Positions 54,838 to 64,000 of a DNA stretch of 64,000 bases are shown here, piece by piece; within the stretch, counting starts at the first letter, position 1, and every line of letters begins with the position of its first letter. Where the stretch lies: the NCBI RefSeq assembly GCF_023634765.1, contig NZ_JAMLFX010000001.1:138643-202642 (forward strand). The letters are read 5' to 3'. The notes under the pieces were generated by a model. That model saw nothing but the letters and a program-made list of their open reading frames with translations, did not search any database and had not been told where the DNA came from. A program made the position numbers and the translations under genes. This DNA comes from Pseudomonas sp. AKS31 (lineage in GTDB: Bacteria > Pseudomonadota > Gammaproteobacteria > Pseudomonadales > Pseudomonadaceae).

Positions 54838-56793
54838 TTACAGCAGGATCGTGCGGATGTCCGCCAGCAGGCTGCCCAGACGCTGGGTGAAGCGTGCGGC
54901 GGCGGCGCCGTTGATCACACGGTGATCGTAGGACAGCGACAGCGGCAGCATCAGTTTCGGCTGGAAGGCTTTGCCGTCCCAGACTGGCTGGATGGTTGCC
55001 TTGGAAACACCGAGGATCGCCACTTCCGGCGCGTTGACGATCGGCGTGAAGCCGGTGCCGCCAATGTGGCCGAGGCTGGAAATGGTGAAGCAAGCGCCCT
55101 GCATGTCGTCAGCGGTGAGCTTCTTGTCGCGGGCTTTGGCGGCCAGCGCAGCGGCTTCGGCTGCCAGTTGCAACAGGCTCTTCTGGTCGACGTTCTTGAT
55201 GACCGGTACCAGCAGGCCATCCGGGGTGTCGACGGCGAAGCCGATGTTCACGTATTTCTTGCGGATGATCGCCTTGCCGCTTGGCGCCAGCGAACTGTTG
55301 AAGTCCGGCAGCTCCTTGAGCATGTGCGCGCACGACTTGAGCAGCAGCGGCAGGATGGTCAGCTTGACGCCGGCCTTCTCTGCAACGGCTTTCTGCGAGA
55401 CGCGGAAGGCTTCCAGCTCGGTGATATCAGCCGAATCGAACTGAGTCACGTGCGGGATGTTCAGCCAGCTGCGGTGCAGGCTCGACGCGCCGATCTGCAT
55501 CAGGCGAGTCATCGGCACTTCTTCGATTTCGCCGAAACGGCTGAAGTCGACGACCGGGATCGGCGGGATGCCCGCGCCACCGGTTGCGCCCGCTGCAGCG
55601 GCCGGTGCTTCCTTGGCCTTCTGCATCATCGCTTTGACGTAAGTCTGCACGTCTTCTTTGAGGATACGGCCGTGCGGGCCGCTGGCGCCGACAGCGTTCA
55701 GCTCGACGCCGAACTCGCGGGCCAGTTGACGCACGGCTGGGCCGGCGTGAACCTTCGCGCCGGGCTTGGCCGGGGCGGCTGGAGCGGCAGCAGGTGCAGC
55801 GGCAGCCGGAGCAGCAGCGGCAGGTGCCGGAGCGCTCGGAGCTGCGGCAGCTGGAGCCGGGGCAGCAGCAGGGGCCGCGCCTTTGACTTTCAGCTTGAGG
55901 ATCAGGTCGCCGGTACCGACTTCGTCATCCAGCTTGATGGAAACGCTTTCCACCACGCCAGCGGCAGGCGATGGGATTTCCATGCTTGCCTTGTCGGATT
56001 CCAGAGTGATCAGCGACTGGTCGGCTTCAACGGTATCGCCCGCCTTGACCAACACTTCGATGATCTTGGCTTTGCCAGCCGAGCCGATGTCCGGAACGTG
56101 GATGTCCTGAACGCTGTCGGCAACCGGAGCTGCTGGCGCGGCTGCCGGAGCAGGCGCAGCGGCAGCGGTCGGTGCAGCAGCCTGGGCCGGAGCGGCAGCC
56201 GCAGGGGCCGCAGCACCCGCCACTTCCAGATCCAGAATCAGGTCGCCAGTGCCGACTTCGTCATTGAGCTTGACGCTGATGGCCTTGACCACGCCAGCGG
56301 CAGGCGACGGGATTTCCATGCTCGCCTTGTCCGATTCCAGAGTGATCAAAGATTGATCAGCTTCGACGGTGTCGCCGACCTTGACCTGGATCTCGATGAT
56401 CTGCGCCTTGCCCGACGAACCGATGTCCGGCACGTGCACCTGCTGAACCGAAGCGGCAGCAGGGGCAGCGGCTGGAGCAGCGGCAGCAGGAGCGGCAGCC
56501 GGTTTGGCTTCAGCTTTTGCAGCAGGCGCAGCGGCAGGAGCAGGGGCCGCTTCAGCGGCGCCCTCGACTTCCAGCTCGAGCAGTTCGTCGCCTTCTTTCA
56601 GACGATCGCCCAGCTTCACTTTCAGGCTTTTGATGACGCCGGCTTTCGGGGCCGGCACTTCCATGCTGGCCTTGTCCGATTCCAGGGTCAGGATGCTCTG
56701 GTCGGCTTCGATACGGTCGCCGACCTTCACAAACAGTTCAATTACTTCACCTTCACCGCTGCCGATGTCAGGTACGCGAATGAGTTCGCTCAC
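54838..56793 (-). CDS. aceF: Pyruvate dehydrogenase E2, dihydrolipoamide acetyltransferase
   Basis: A 651-residue E2 subunit. It has three lipoyl domains, each with ESDKASME (Lys lipoylated) near residues 40, 155 and 270, joined by Ala/Pro-rich linkers. A peripheral-subunit-binding domain (AGPAVRQLAREFGVEL) and the catalytic domain follow, with the active-site His in SLSYDHRVINGAAAARF. P. aeruginosa AceF has two lipoyl domains, as I recall. It transfers acetyl to CoA in the pyruvate dehydrogenase complex. It starts with GTG at 56793, with AGGAG 7 bases upstream, and follows aceE by 11 bp. Confidence 0.96.
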   Translation of the reverse strand: MSELIRVPDIGSGEGEVIELFVKVGDRIEADQSILTLESDKASMEVPAPKAGVIKSLKVKLGDRLKEGDELLELEVEGAAEAAPAPAAAPAAKAEAKPAAAPAAAAPAAAPAAASVQQVHVPDIGSSGKAQIIEIQVKVGDTVEADQSLITLESDKASMEIPSPAAGVVKAISVKLNDEVGTGDLILDLEVAGAAAPAAAAPAQAAAPTAAAAPAPAAAPAAPVADSVQDIHVPDIGSAGKAKIIEVLVKAGDTVEADQSLITLESDKASMEIPSPAAGVVESVSIKLDDEVGTGDLILKLKVKGAAPAAAPAPAAAAPSAPAPAAAAPAAAAPAAAPAAPAKPGAKVHAGPAVRQLAREFGVELNAVGASGPHGRILKEDVQTYVKAMMQKAKEAPAAAAGATGGAGIPPIPVVDFSRFGEIEEVPMTRLMQIGASSLHRSWLNIPHVTQFDSADITELEAFRVSQKAVAEKAGVKLTILPLLLKSCAHMLKELPDFNSSLAPSGKAIIRKKYVNIGFAVDTPDGLLVPVIKNVDQKSLLQLAAEAAALAAKARDKKLTADDMQGACFTISSLGHIGGTGFTPIVNAPEVAILGVSKATIQPVWDGKAFQPKLMLPLSLSYDHRVINGAAAARFTQRLGSLLADIRTILL

Positions 56794-56804
56794 AAAATGT
56801 CTCC

Positions 56805-59450
56805 TCAGCAGTCCAGTGGGTTGCGTTTTTCCGGGTCGATGCCGAACTTGACGATGGCCTCAGCCACGACTTTAGGTTCGATATCACCACGGTCAGCCAG
56901 TGCTTCCAGGGCTGCCAACACCACGAAATGACGGTCGACTTCGAAGAAATGACGCAGTTTCTTGCGGCTGTCGCTGCGGCCGAAACCGTCGGTGCCCAGG
57001 ACTTTGAATTCCTTGGACGGTACCCACTGACGGATCTGCTCGGCGAACAGTTTCATGTAGTCGGTAGAGGCGATGACCGGACCTTTACGGCCGTTCAGGC
57101 ACTCTTCGACATAGCTCAGCTTAGGCTTCTGGCCAGGCTTGAGACGGTTGCTGCGCTCTACGGCCAGGCCGTCGCGACGCAGTTCGTTGAAGCTGGTAAC
57201 GCTCCACACGTCAGCGCCGACGTTGAACTCTTCACGCAGAATCTTCGCCGCTTCACGGACTTCACGCAGGATGGTGCCGGAGCCCATCAGCTGGACGTGG
57301 TGCGCCGCATCGCGGGTGTCTTCTTCGAGCAGGTACATGCCTTTCTTGATGCCTTCTTCGGCACCGGCCGGCATGGCTGGCTGCTGGTACGACTCGTTCA
57401 TCACGGTGATGTAATAGAAGATGTCCTGTTGCTCTTCGGTCATCTTCTTCATGCCGTCCTGAATGATCACCGCCAGCTCATAGCCGTAGGTTGGATCGTA
57501 GGTGCGGCAGTTCGGGATGGTCGCGGCCAGCAGGTGGCTGTGACCGTCTTCGTGTTGCAGACCCTCACCGTTCAGGGTGGTACGGCCGGCGGTGCCGCCG
57601 ATCAGGAAGCCACGGGTGCGGCTGTCGCCGGCAGCCCAGGCCAGGTCGCCAATACGCTGGAAGCCGAACATCGAGTAGAAGATGTAGAACGGCAGCATTG
57701 GCTGGTTGTGGCTCGAATACGAAGTACCGGCAGCGATGAAGGAGCTCATGGCGCCTGCTTCGTTGATGCCTTCTTCAAGGATCTGACCTTTCTGGTCTTC
57801 CTTGTAGAACATCACCTGGTCTTTATCGACTGGCTCGTAGAGCTGGCCAACGGACGAGTAGATGCCGAGCTGACGGAACATGCCTTCCATACCGAAGGTA
57901 CGGGCTTCGTCCGGGATGATCGGGACGATGCGCGGGCCGATTTCCTTGTCCTTGACCAGTTGCGCGAGGATCCGCACGAAGGCCATGGTGGTGGAAATTT
58001 CACGGTCGCCGGAACCATCGAGGATGGCTTTGAGGGTGTCCAGATCCGGAGTCGGTACGCTGAAGCTCTGTGCGCGACGTTGAGGCACGAAACCGCCCAG
58101 GGCTGCACGACGCTCGCTGAGGTAGCGGGCTTCGGCGCTGTTTGGCTCCGGCTTGAAGAACGGCAGGTTCTCCAGCTCTTCGTCCTTGACCGGAATGTCG
58201 AAACGATCGCGGAACAACTTCAGGCTGTCGACGTCGACTTTCTTGGTGTTGTGCGCGGTGTTCTTCGCTTCGCCGGCACCGGTGCCATAACCTTTGATGG
58301 TCTTGGCGAGGATGACGGTTGGTTGTTCTTTGTGGTTGACCGCTTCGTGGTACGCCGCGTAGACCTTGTACGGGTCGTGGCCGCCACGGTTGAGTTTCCA
58401 GATCTCGTCGTCGGACAGATCGGCAACCATTGCCTTGAGTTCAGGCGTGTTGAAGAAGTGCTCACGCACGAACGCGCCGTCTTTGGCTTTGTAGTTCTGG
58501 TACTCGCCGTCGATGACTTCGTCCATGCGGCGTTGCAGGATGCCGTCGACGTCTTTGGCCAGCAACGGGTCCCAGAAACGGCCCCAGATGACTTTGGTCA
58601 CGTTCCACTGCGCACCGCGGAACACGCCTTCGAGCTCCTGGATGATCTTGCCGTTGCCGCGAACCGGGCCGTCGAGGCGCTGCAGGTTGCAGTTGATGAC
58701 GAAGATCAGGTTGTCCAGCTTCTCGCGGCCGGCCAGGGAGATCGCGCCCAGGGATTCCGGCTCGTCGCACTCGCCGTCGCCCAGGAAGCACCAGACTTTC
58801 TGTTTGCCCGGCTGAATGAAACCGCGGTGTTCCAGGTACTTCATGAAGCGTGCCTGGTAGATCGCCTGGATCGGACCCAGACCCATCGATACGGTCGGGA
58901 ACTGCCAGAAGTCAGGCATCAGCCAAGGGTGCGGGTAGGACGACAGGCCCTGACCGTCGACTTCCTGGCGGAAGTTGTTCATCTGGTCTTCGGTGATGCG
59001 GCCTTCCATGAACGCACGGGCGTAAACGCCTGGCGAAGTGTGGCCCTGGAAGTAGATCAGGTCGCCGCCGTGTTCGTCGGTCGGGGCCTGGAAGAAGTAG
59101 TTGAAGCCGATGTCATACAGGGTCGCACTGGAAGCGAAGCTGGAGATGTGACCACCCAGGTCAGAATCTTTCAGGTTCGTACGCATTACCATGGCCATCG
59201 CGTTCCAGCGTACCAGCGAGCGAATGCGGCGTTCCATGAACAGGTCGCCAGGCATGCGTGCTTCGTGGGTTACCGGGATGGTGTTGCGGTAAGGCGTGGT
59301 GATGGCGTAAGGGAGCTGCGAGCCGCTGCGGGTCGCGAGTTCGCCCATACGGGTCATCAGATAGTGAGCACGGTCTTCGCCTTCTTTGTCGAGAACCGAT
59401 TCCAGGGCGTCCAGCCATTCCTGGGTTTCGACGGGATCGAGGTCTTGCAT
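56805..59450 (-). CDS. aceE: Pyruvate dehydrogenase E1
   Basis: An 881-residue homodimeric-type E1. The thiamine diphosphate motif is WCFLGDGECDEPES... ending in NLIFVINCN. Other conserved parts are GGHISSFASSATLYD and GGTAGRTTLNGEGLQHEDGHS. It decarboxylates pyruvate and passes the acetyl group to AceF lipoyl domains. The ATG at 59450 has GGAG 6 bases upstream. Two GTAGTNNNACTAC palindromes lie 112-177 bp upstream. It is the first gene of the aceEF operon, divergent from glnE. Confidence 0.97.
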   Translation of the reverse strand: MQDLDPVETQEWLDALESVLDKEGEDRAHYLMTRMGELATRSGSQLPYAITTPYRNTIPVTHEARMPGDLFMERRIRSLVRWNAMAMVMRTNLKDSDLGGHISSFASSATLYDIGFNYFFQAPTDEHGGDLIYFQGHTSPGVYARAFMEGRITEDQMNNFRQEVDGQGLSSYPHPWLMPDFWQFPTVSMGLGPIQAIYQARFMKYLEHRGFIQPGKQKVWCFLGDGECDEPESLGAISLAGREKLDNLIFVINCNLQRLDGPVRGNGKIIQELEGVFRGAQWNVTKVIWGRFWDPLLAKDVDGILQRRMDEVIDGEYQNYKAKDGAFVREHFFNTPELKAMVADLSDDEIWKLNRGGHDPYKVYAAYHEAVNHKEQPTVILAKTIKGYGTGAGEAKNTAHNTKKVDVDSLKLFRDRFDIPVKDEELENLPFFKPEPNSAEARYLSERRAALGGFVPQRRAQSFSVPTPDLDTLKAILDGSGDREISTTMAFVRILAQLVKDKEIGPRIVPIIPDEARTFGMEGMFRQLGIYSSVGQLYEPVDKDQVMFYKEDQKGQILEEGINEAGAMSSFIAAGTSYSSHNQPMLPFYIFYSMFGFQRIGDLAWAAGDSRTRGFLIGGTAGRTTLNGEGLQHEDGHSHLLAATIPNCRTYDPTYGYELAVIIQDGMKKMTEEQQDIFYYITVMNESYQQPAMPAGAEEGIKKGMYLLEEDTRDAAHHVQLMGSGTILREVREAAKILREEFNVGADVWSVTSFNELRRDGLAVERSNRLKPGQKPKLSYVEECLNGRKGPVIASTDYMKLFAEQIRQWVPSKEFKVLGTDGFGRSDSRKKLRHFFEVDRHFVVLAALEALADRGDIEPKVVAEAIVKFGIDPEKRNPLDC

Positions 59451-59561
59451 GGCTTGCTCCAGGGCGGAAAGGCTTCCAGAATCGGTTGCCTGAGTTTGCG
59501 ACTGGCCTTGTGGGCAGACGATTTAAAATTCTTGGATTGCCGATAGGTTGTTCCGGCGGCG

Positions 59562-59627
59562 TGTAGTTTTACTACAAATCTTCCGGCATTTCAGCCTTTC
59601 GAATGTATAGACGAGTAGTAAAACTAC
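59562..59627. promoter_or_regulatory. Two GTAGTNNNACTAC palindromes upstream of aceE
   Basis: TGTAGTTTTACTACA at 59562-59576 and GTAGTAAAACTAC at 59615-59627, centres 52 bp apart. The core TAGTNNNACTA has the form of FadR/PdhR-subfamily GntR operators (T-x-GT-N3-AC-x-A). They lie 112-177 bp upstream of aceE and about 210-270 bp upstream of glnE in the 384-bp divergent gap 59451-59834, where no gene was seen. A pyruvate-responsive repressor such as PdhR is the natural guess. Confidence 0.6.
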
Positions 59628-59834
59628 AGAAGAATGGCTTGTGGCCTCCGGCTGCGTTGTGAGAATAATCGTTAAGGTTGGTCTTTTACCATCCGAAAAA
59701 GGTGAAACTTTGATGTTCGCTGCCAACGAGAAAGAAATTTCAGCTATTTCTAACTTTTGTTCGACAGTCCTTCGGGTAGCGGCTTTTCACCAAACACTAC
59801 AAGCGGCCATTTACACGCCGATCAAGGATAGACC

Positions 59835-62774
59835 ATGACCCTGCCCGTGCTTGCCGAACTGCCCGCCATTCTCCTGCCGTTGGTCACTCGATCCGAGCAG
59901 TCGTTCCGTACGGCTGTCGCCGCGCTGGAAGACGATCACGGCTTCTCGACCTGGACGCCAGAACGCTGGGCGCAGTTCGCCCGCGTCACCGCCGCCAGCG
60001 AGTTTGTCATTGAACAGAGCGTTCGTGACCCTTTGATGTTGTTGTCGCTGGTGCAGTCCGGCGAACTTGATCGGCCGTTCGCGCCGGGTGAATTGTGTGC
60101 GCAGATTGCGGCCGCCGTGAACGCCGCGCAGAGCGAGGATGAACTCGGTCGCGCCTTGCGTCGCCAGCGCGCCCGCCACCAAGTGCGTATCATCTGGCGC
60201 GACCTCACCCGCGAGGCCGATCTGGTGCAGACCTGCCGGGATCTCTCGGACATGGCCGACGCCACCATCGACCAGGCCTACCAATGGTTGTACAGCCGCC
60301 ATTGCGAACAATTCGGCACGCCGACCGGCCGCCGCAGCGGTCTGGCGCAGCAGATGGTCATCCTCGGCATGGGCAAGCTCGGCGCGGTCGAGTTGAACCT
60401 GTCTTCGGACATCGACCTGATCTTCGCCTACCCCGAGGGTGGCGAGACCGTTGGCGTCAAGCGCTCGCTGGATAATCAGGAATTCTTCATCCGGCTCGGC
60501 CAGCGCTTGATCAAGGCGCTCGATCCGATGACGGTCGACGGTTTTGTGTTCCGTGTCGATATGCGCCTGCGCCCGTACGGTTCGTCCGGCGCGCTGGTAT
60601 TGAGTTTCAATGCGCTGGAGCAGTATTACCAGGATCAGGGCCGTGACTGGGAACGCTACGCGATGATCAAGGCGCGGGTGGTGGCCGGCGATCAGGTCGC
60701 GGGCGCGCAGTTGCTCGACATGCTGCGGCCGTTCGTTTACCGACGTTACCTGGACTTCTCGGCGATCGAAGCGCTGCGCACCATGAAGCAGCTGATCCAG
60801 CAGGAAGTGCGGCGCAAGGGCATGGCTGACAACATCAAACTCGGCTCTGGCGGTATCCGCGAGGTCGAGTTTATCGCGCAGGCTTTCCAGCTGATCCACG
60901 GTGGCCGCGATCTGAGCCTGCAACAGCGTCCTCTATTAAAGGTGCTGAGCACGCTGGAAGGGCAGGGTTATCTGCCGCCGGCGGTGATCAGCGAATTGCG
61001 CGAGGGCTACGAATTTCTGCGTTACACCGAGCACGCGATTCAGGCGATTGCCGACCGTCAGACCCAGATGCTGCCGGATGGCACGCAGGATCAGGCGCGC
61101 ATTGCCTTTATGCTCGGCTTCGCTGACTGGGACAGCTTCCACGAAAAACTGATGTTCTGGCGCGGTCGCGTGGCTTGGCACTTCGCCCAAGTGATTGCCG
61201 ATCCCGATGAAGATGAAGGCGCCGAAAGCGAAGTGGTGGTCGGCGGCGAATGGCTACCGCTGTGGGAAGAGGCGCAGGACGAAGAGGCCGCGTGCCGGCA
61301 GTTGGAGGAGGGTGGTTTCGCCGATGCCAGCAAAGCCCTGAAAGCGCTGGCCGGATTGCGCAGCAGTCCGCAACTGCGGGCGATGCAGCGGTTGGGACGG
61401 GAGCGGCTCGATGCTTTTATCCCGCGTCTGCTCGCTCAGGCTGTGGAACACGCCAACCCGGATCTGGTGCTTGAGCGCGTGCTGCCGCTGGTTGAAGCGG
61501 TGGCCCGGCGTTCGGCTTATCTGGTCTTGCTGACGGAAAACCCCGGCGCCCTGCGGCGCCTGCTGACCTTGTGCGCAGCGAGCCCGTGGATCGCTGAGCA
61601 GATCACCCGCTTCCCGCTGTTGCTCGACGAATTGCTGAACGAAGGTCGCCTGTTCAAGCCGCCGCTGGCGCCGGAATTGGCGGCTGAATTGCGCGAGCGG
61701 CTGACGCGGATTCCCGAAGACGACCTCGAGCAACAAATGGAAGCCCTGCGCCATTTCAAACTGGCGCACCGCTTGCGCGTCGCCGCTTCGGAAATTGCCG
61801 GCAGCCTGCCGCTGATGAAAGTCAGCGATTACCTGACCTGGCTGGCCGAGGCGATTCTTGAACAAGTGCTGGCCCTGGCCTGGCGCCAGACCGTGGCCAA
61901 GTACGGCACGCCGCTGCGCACCGACGGCACCTTGTGCGATCCCGGCTTCATCATTGTCGGTTATGGCAAAGTCGGCGGCCTGGAACTGGGGCATGGTTCG
62001 GATCTGGACCTGGTGTTTATCCACGACGGCGATCCGCAGGCGGAAACCGACGGGCCGAAGTCGATTGATGGCGCGCAGTTCTTCACGCGCTTGGGGCAGC
62101 GGATCATTCACTTGCTGACGGCGCAGACCAACTCCGGTCAGCTCTATGAAGTGGACATGCGTCTGCGGCCATCCGGTGCTTCGGGGCTGTTGGTCAGTTC
62201 GCTGGGGGCATTTGCGCGCTATCAGGAAAATGAAGCCTGGACGTGGGAGCATCAGGCGTTGGTGCGGGCGCGGGTGCTGGTTGGCAGTCAGGATGTCGGC
62301 CAGGCGTTCGAGAAAGTCCGCGCGCAGGTGTTGGGCAAGGCGCGCGATCTGGCCAAGTTGCAACAGGAAGTCAGTGAGATGCGCGCGAAGATGCGCGATA
62401 ACCTCGGCACCAAGAGTACTGCGGCCGGTACGGCGGCAAATGCCTTCGACGCCACGGCGCCCTTCGACCTCAAGCAGGACGCCGGAGGTATCGTCGATAT
62501 TGAATTTATGGTGCAATACGCGGCTTTGGCGTGGTCGCAAAGCCACCCGCCACTGCTGCGCTGGACCGATAACATCCGCATTCTGGAGGAGCTGGAACAC
62601 GAAGGGCTGATGCCTGCCGAAGATGCCAGCCTGCTGCGCGAGGCCTATAAAGCCTACCGCTCCGCCGCTCACCGGCAGGCCTTGCAGAAGGACGCCGGGG
62701 TGATACCGGGCGACCAGTTTGCCGACGAACGCCGGCAGGTTTTGCGGATATGGAAAGAGATGGGGCTAAGCTGA
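59835..62774 (+). CDS. glnE: Bifunctional glutamine synthetase adenylyltransferase/removase
   Basis: A 979-residue enzyme with two nucleotidyltransferase domains. The N-terminal adenylyl-removase domain has SSDIDLIFAYPE near residue 190, and the C-terminal adenylyl-transferase domain has GSDLDLVFIHDGD near residue 719. It adjusts glutamine synthetase activity under control of PII. The length matches the family (about 950-985). The ATG is at 59835. Downstream come two REP doublets and waaF. Confidence 0.97.
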   Translation: MTLPVLAELPAILLPLVTRSEQSFRTAVAALEDDHGFSTWTPERWAQFARVTAASEFVIEQSVRDPLMLLSLVQSGELDRPFAPGELCAQIAAAVNAAQSEDELGRALRRQRARHQVRIIWRDLTREADLVQTCRDLSDMADATIDQAYQWLYSRHCEQFGTPTGRRSGLAQQMVILGMGKLGAVELNLSSDIDLIFAYPEGGETVGVKRSLDNQEFFIRLGQRLIKALDPMTVDGFVFRVDMRLRPYGSSGALVLSFNALEQYYQDQGRDWERYAMIKARVVAGDQVAGAQLLDMLRPFVYRRYLDFSAIEALRTMKQLIQQEVRRKGMADNIKLGSGGIREVEFIAQAFQLIHGGRDLSLQQRPLLKVLSTLEGQGYLPPAVISELREGYEFLRYTEHAIQAIADRQTQMLPDGTQDQARIAFMLGFADWDSFHEKLMFWRGRVAWHFAQVIADPDEDEGAESEVVVGGEWLPLWEEAQDEEAACRQLEEGGFADASKALKALAGLRSSPQLRAMQRLGRERLDAFIPRLLAQAVEHANPDLVLERVLPLVEAVARRSAYLVLLTENPGALRRLLTLCAASPWIAEQITRFPLLLDELLNEGRLFKPPLAPELAAELRERLTRIPEDDLEQQMEALRHFKLAHRLRVAASEIAGSLPLMKVSDYLTWLAEAILEQVLALAWRQTVAKYGTPLRTDGTLCDPGFIIVGYGKVGGLELGHGSDLDLVFIHDGDPQAETDGPKSIDGAQFFTRLGQRIIHLLTAQTNSGQLYEVDMRLRPSGASGLLVSSLGAFARYQENEAWTWEHQALVRARVLVGSQDVGQAFEKVRAQVLGKARDLAKLQQEVSEMRAKMRDNLGTKSTAAGTAANAFDATAPFDLKQDAGGIVDIEFMVQYAALAWSQSHPPLLRWTDNIRILEELEHEGLMPAEDASLLREAYKAYRSAAHRQALQKDAGVIPGDQFADERRQVLRIWKEMGLS

Positions 62775-62806
62775 AACAAGCCAATGAAGGCAATGAGATT
62801 CAAGAG

Positions 62807-62894
62807 GTGGGAGCGAGCCTGCTCGTGAATGCGGAGTGTCAGTCAACGTCAATGTTGAATGTGTCGGCCCCTTCGCGAGCAGGCTCGCTCCCAC
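62807..62894. repeat. REP doublet (GAGCGAGCCTGCTCG class)
   Basis: Inverted arms beginning GTGGGAGCGAGCCTGCTCG, slightly diverged on the left. First of two doublets in the 330-bp glnE-waaF gap 62775-63104; apart from these and the hairpin at 63062 nothing else was seen there. Confidence 0.88.
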
Positions 62895-62938
62895 AGTAAT
62901 CTGCGCTGAAATGCAGATGTTGAAACAGATGCAAAACC

Positions 62939-63030
62939 CTGTGGGAGCTGGCTTGCCAGCGATAGCGGAGTATCAGACGACAATAATGTTGAATGTGAAG
63001 ACCCCATCGCGGGCAAGTCCGCTCCCACAG
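62939..63030. repeat. REP doublet (GGCTTGCCAGCGAT class)
   Basis: Inverted arms with CTGTGGGAGCTGGCTTGCCA on the left and a diverged right arm (ATCGCGGGCAAGTCCGCTCC). Second doublet between glnE and waaF. Confidence 0.85.
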
Positions 63031-63061
63031 TAGATCTACAGTGTTTGTAGAATTCTCGAGG

Positions 63062-63085
63062 CGGGGAGGCGTAAATGCCTCCCCG
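63062..63085 (+). terminator. Hairpin before waaF
   Basis: CGGGGAGGC and GCCTCCCCG form a 9-bp stem with a 6-base loop, 20 bp before the waaF start. It may end glnE transcription or attenuate waaF; the tract after it is only weakly T-rich. Confidence 0.6.
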
Positions 63086-63104
63086 GTTCGTTTATGGAAA
63101 CCAC

Positions 63105-64000
63105 ATGAATATTCTGATCGTTGGGCCCAGTTGGGTCGGTGACATGGTGATGGCGCAGACACTGTTTCAGTGTCTCAAGCAGCGCCACCCGCAATGCGAA
63201 ATCGACGTGCTGGCCCCTGAATGGAGCCGGCCGATCCTTGAGCGCATGCCCGAAGTGCGCAAGGCCTTGAGCTTCCCGCTCGGCCACGGCGCGCTGGAAC
63301 TGGCGACGCGTCGGCGCATCGGCAAATCCCTGCGCGGTCAGTACGATCAGGCGATCCTGCTGCCCAACTCGCTGAAATCGGCGCTGGTGCCGTTTTTCGC
63401 CGGCATCCCGAAACGCACCGGCTGGCGCGGCGAATTCCGCTACGGCCTGCTCAACGATGTGCGCACCCTCGACAAAGAACGCTATCCGCTGATGATCGAG
63501 CGTTTCATGGCCTTGGCCTATGAAGCCAACACCGAATTGCCGAAGCCGTATCCGCGTCCGAGCCTGCAAATTGACCCGGTGACCCGCGAAGCGGCACTGG
63601 CCAAGTTCGGCCTGAGCCTCGACCGCCCGGTGTTGGCGCTGTGCCCCGGTGCCGAGTTTGGCGAATCCAAGCGCTGGCCGTCCGAGCACTACGCCAAAGT
63701 CGCCGAAGCACGTATTCGCGAAGGCTGGCAGGTGTGGCTGTTCGGTTCGAAGAACGATCACGCGGTCGGTGAAGATATCCGCGCTCGACTGATTCCTGGT
63801 CTGCGTGAAGAATCGGTCAACCTCAGCGGCGGCACCTCGTTGGCCGAGGCCATCGACCTGATGTCCTGCGCCGACTCGGTGGTCTCCAACGACTCCGGCC
63901 TGATGCACGTTGCCGCTGCGCTGAACCGTCCATTGGTCGCCGTCTACGGCTCGACCTCGCCGGGTTTCACCCCGCCGCTGGCCGAGCACGTCGAAGTGGT
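63105..64000 (+). CDS. waaF: ADP-heptose:LPS heptosyltransferase II, 5' part
   Basis: The first 298 codons of a glycosyltransferase family 9 protein; the gene runs off the window. The N-terminus NILIVGPSWVGDMVMAQTLF and the segments LCPGAEFGESKRWP, VVSNDSGLMHVAAALNRP and VAVYGSTSPGFTPP are typical of WaaF. It adds the second heptose to the LPS inner core at the inner membrane. The start has GGAAA upstream. waaC and further core genes are expected beyond the edge. Confidence 0.95.
   Translation, partial: MNILIVGPSWVGDMVMAQTLFQCLKQRHPQCEIDVLAPEWSRPILERMPEVRKALSFPLGHGALELATRRRIGKSLRGQYDQAILLPNSLKSALVPFFAGIPKRTGWRGEFRYGLLNDVRTLDKERYPLMIERFMALAYEANTELPKPYPRPSLQIDPVTREAALAKFGLSLDRPVLALCPGAEFGESKRWPSEHYAKVAEARIREGWQVWLFGSKNDHAVGEDIRARLIPGLREESVNLSGGTSLAEAIDLMSCADSVVSNDSGLMHVAAALNRPLVAVYGSTSPGFTPPLAEHVEV

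Noticed and set aside
54781..56931. 716-codon open frame antisense to aceF
   Set aside because: Composed of the complement of Ala/Pro linkers and lipoyl repeats; low-complexity and no start signal.
56928..59546. 872-codon open frame antisense to aceE
   Set aside because: Shadow of a GC-rich coding strand. aceE on the other strand has full family motifs and a ribosome site; the antisense product resembles nothing.
59641..59838. 65-codon open frame in the aceE-glnE gap
   Set aside because: Lies across the promoter region, overlaps the glnE start, and has no ribosome site or conserved appearance.

Overview
The window is one contiguous piece of a Pseudomonas chromosome, most likely from the P. 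fluorescens group. The evidence is the GC-rich codon use, several families of Pseudomonas REP palindromes, a three-lipoyl-domain AceF, and a gene order I recall from Pseudomonas: selO, mscK, nhaP2, acyl-CoA dehydrogenase, rlmJ, msrA, dipA, aceF, aceE, glnE, waaF. No rRNA, tRNA, CRISPR array, insertion sequence or integrase was seen.

Left end (1-2049): two secreted paralogues, one small and periplasmic, one a larger lipoprotein, with a RelE/ParE-HigA type toxin-antitoxin pair between them. Region 2075-20269 is a single minus-strand block of 20 overlapping genes that reads as an aryl polyene (APE) pigment cluster. It holds a chain-length-factor-like ketosynthase fragment, two acyl carrier proteins, an aryl-acid ligase fused to a dehydratase domain, an aromatic ammonia-lyase, a ketoreductase, a second dehydratase, two complete ketosynthases and a thioesterase. 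It also holds a glycosyltransferase-like protein, two acyltransferases, a methyltransferase, a halogenase-like flavoprotein, and export and envelope genes (MMPL, LolA-like, antiporter-like, DUF3261). Starter acid, polyene extension, lipid attachment and export are all represented.

20270-29485: an orphan ParA ATPase divergent from the APE operon, trxC, a MazE/MazF-type toxin-antitoxin pair, then the housekeeping genes selO, mscK and nhaP2. 29486-35760 is an accessory stretch. It has a chemoreceptor, a short coiled-coil gene with zapA, and a second chemoreceptor flanked by two unrecognised genes. Their products look like distant relatives of each other, and both carry a lux-box-like 20-bp palindrome at the same distance upstream. 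This is the best candidate for an undescribed system in the window.

35798-43709: acyl-CoA dehydrogenase, then divergent putA and putP separated by a control region with six GTTGCA elements. 44063-47954: a small VgrG island (vgrG, DUF4123 adaptor) with no obvious effector, a structured leader RNA resembling C4 antisense RNA, a DUF3077 gene, and a Tai4-like secreted protein. 48378-64000: conserved genes rlmJ, msrA, dipA, a PhoD-like phosphatase, aceF/aceE under two GTAGTNNNACTAC palindromes, glnE, and the 5' part of waaF, which runs off the window. REP doublets sit in most gene-end gaps.
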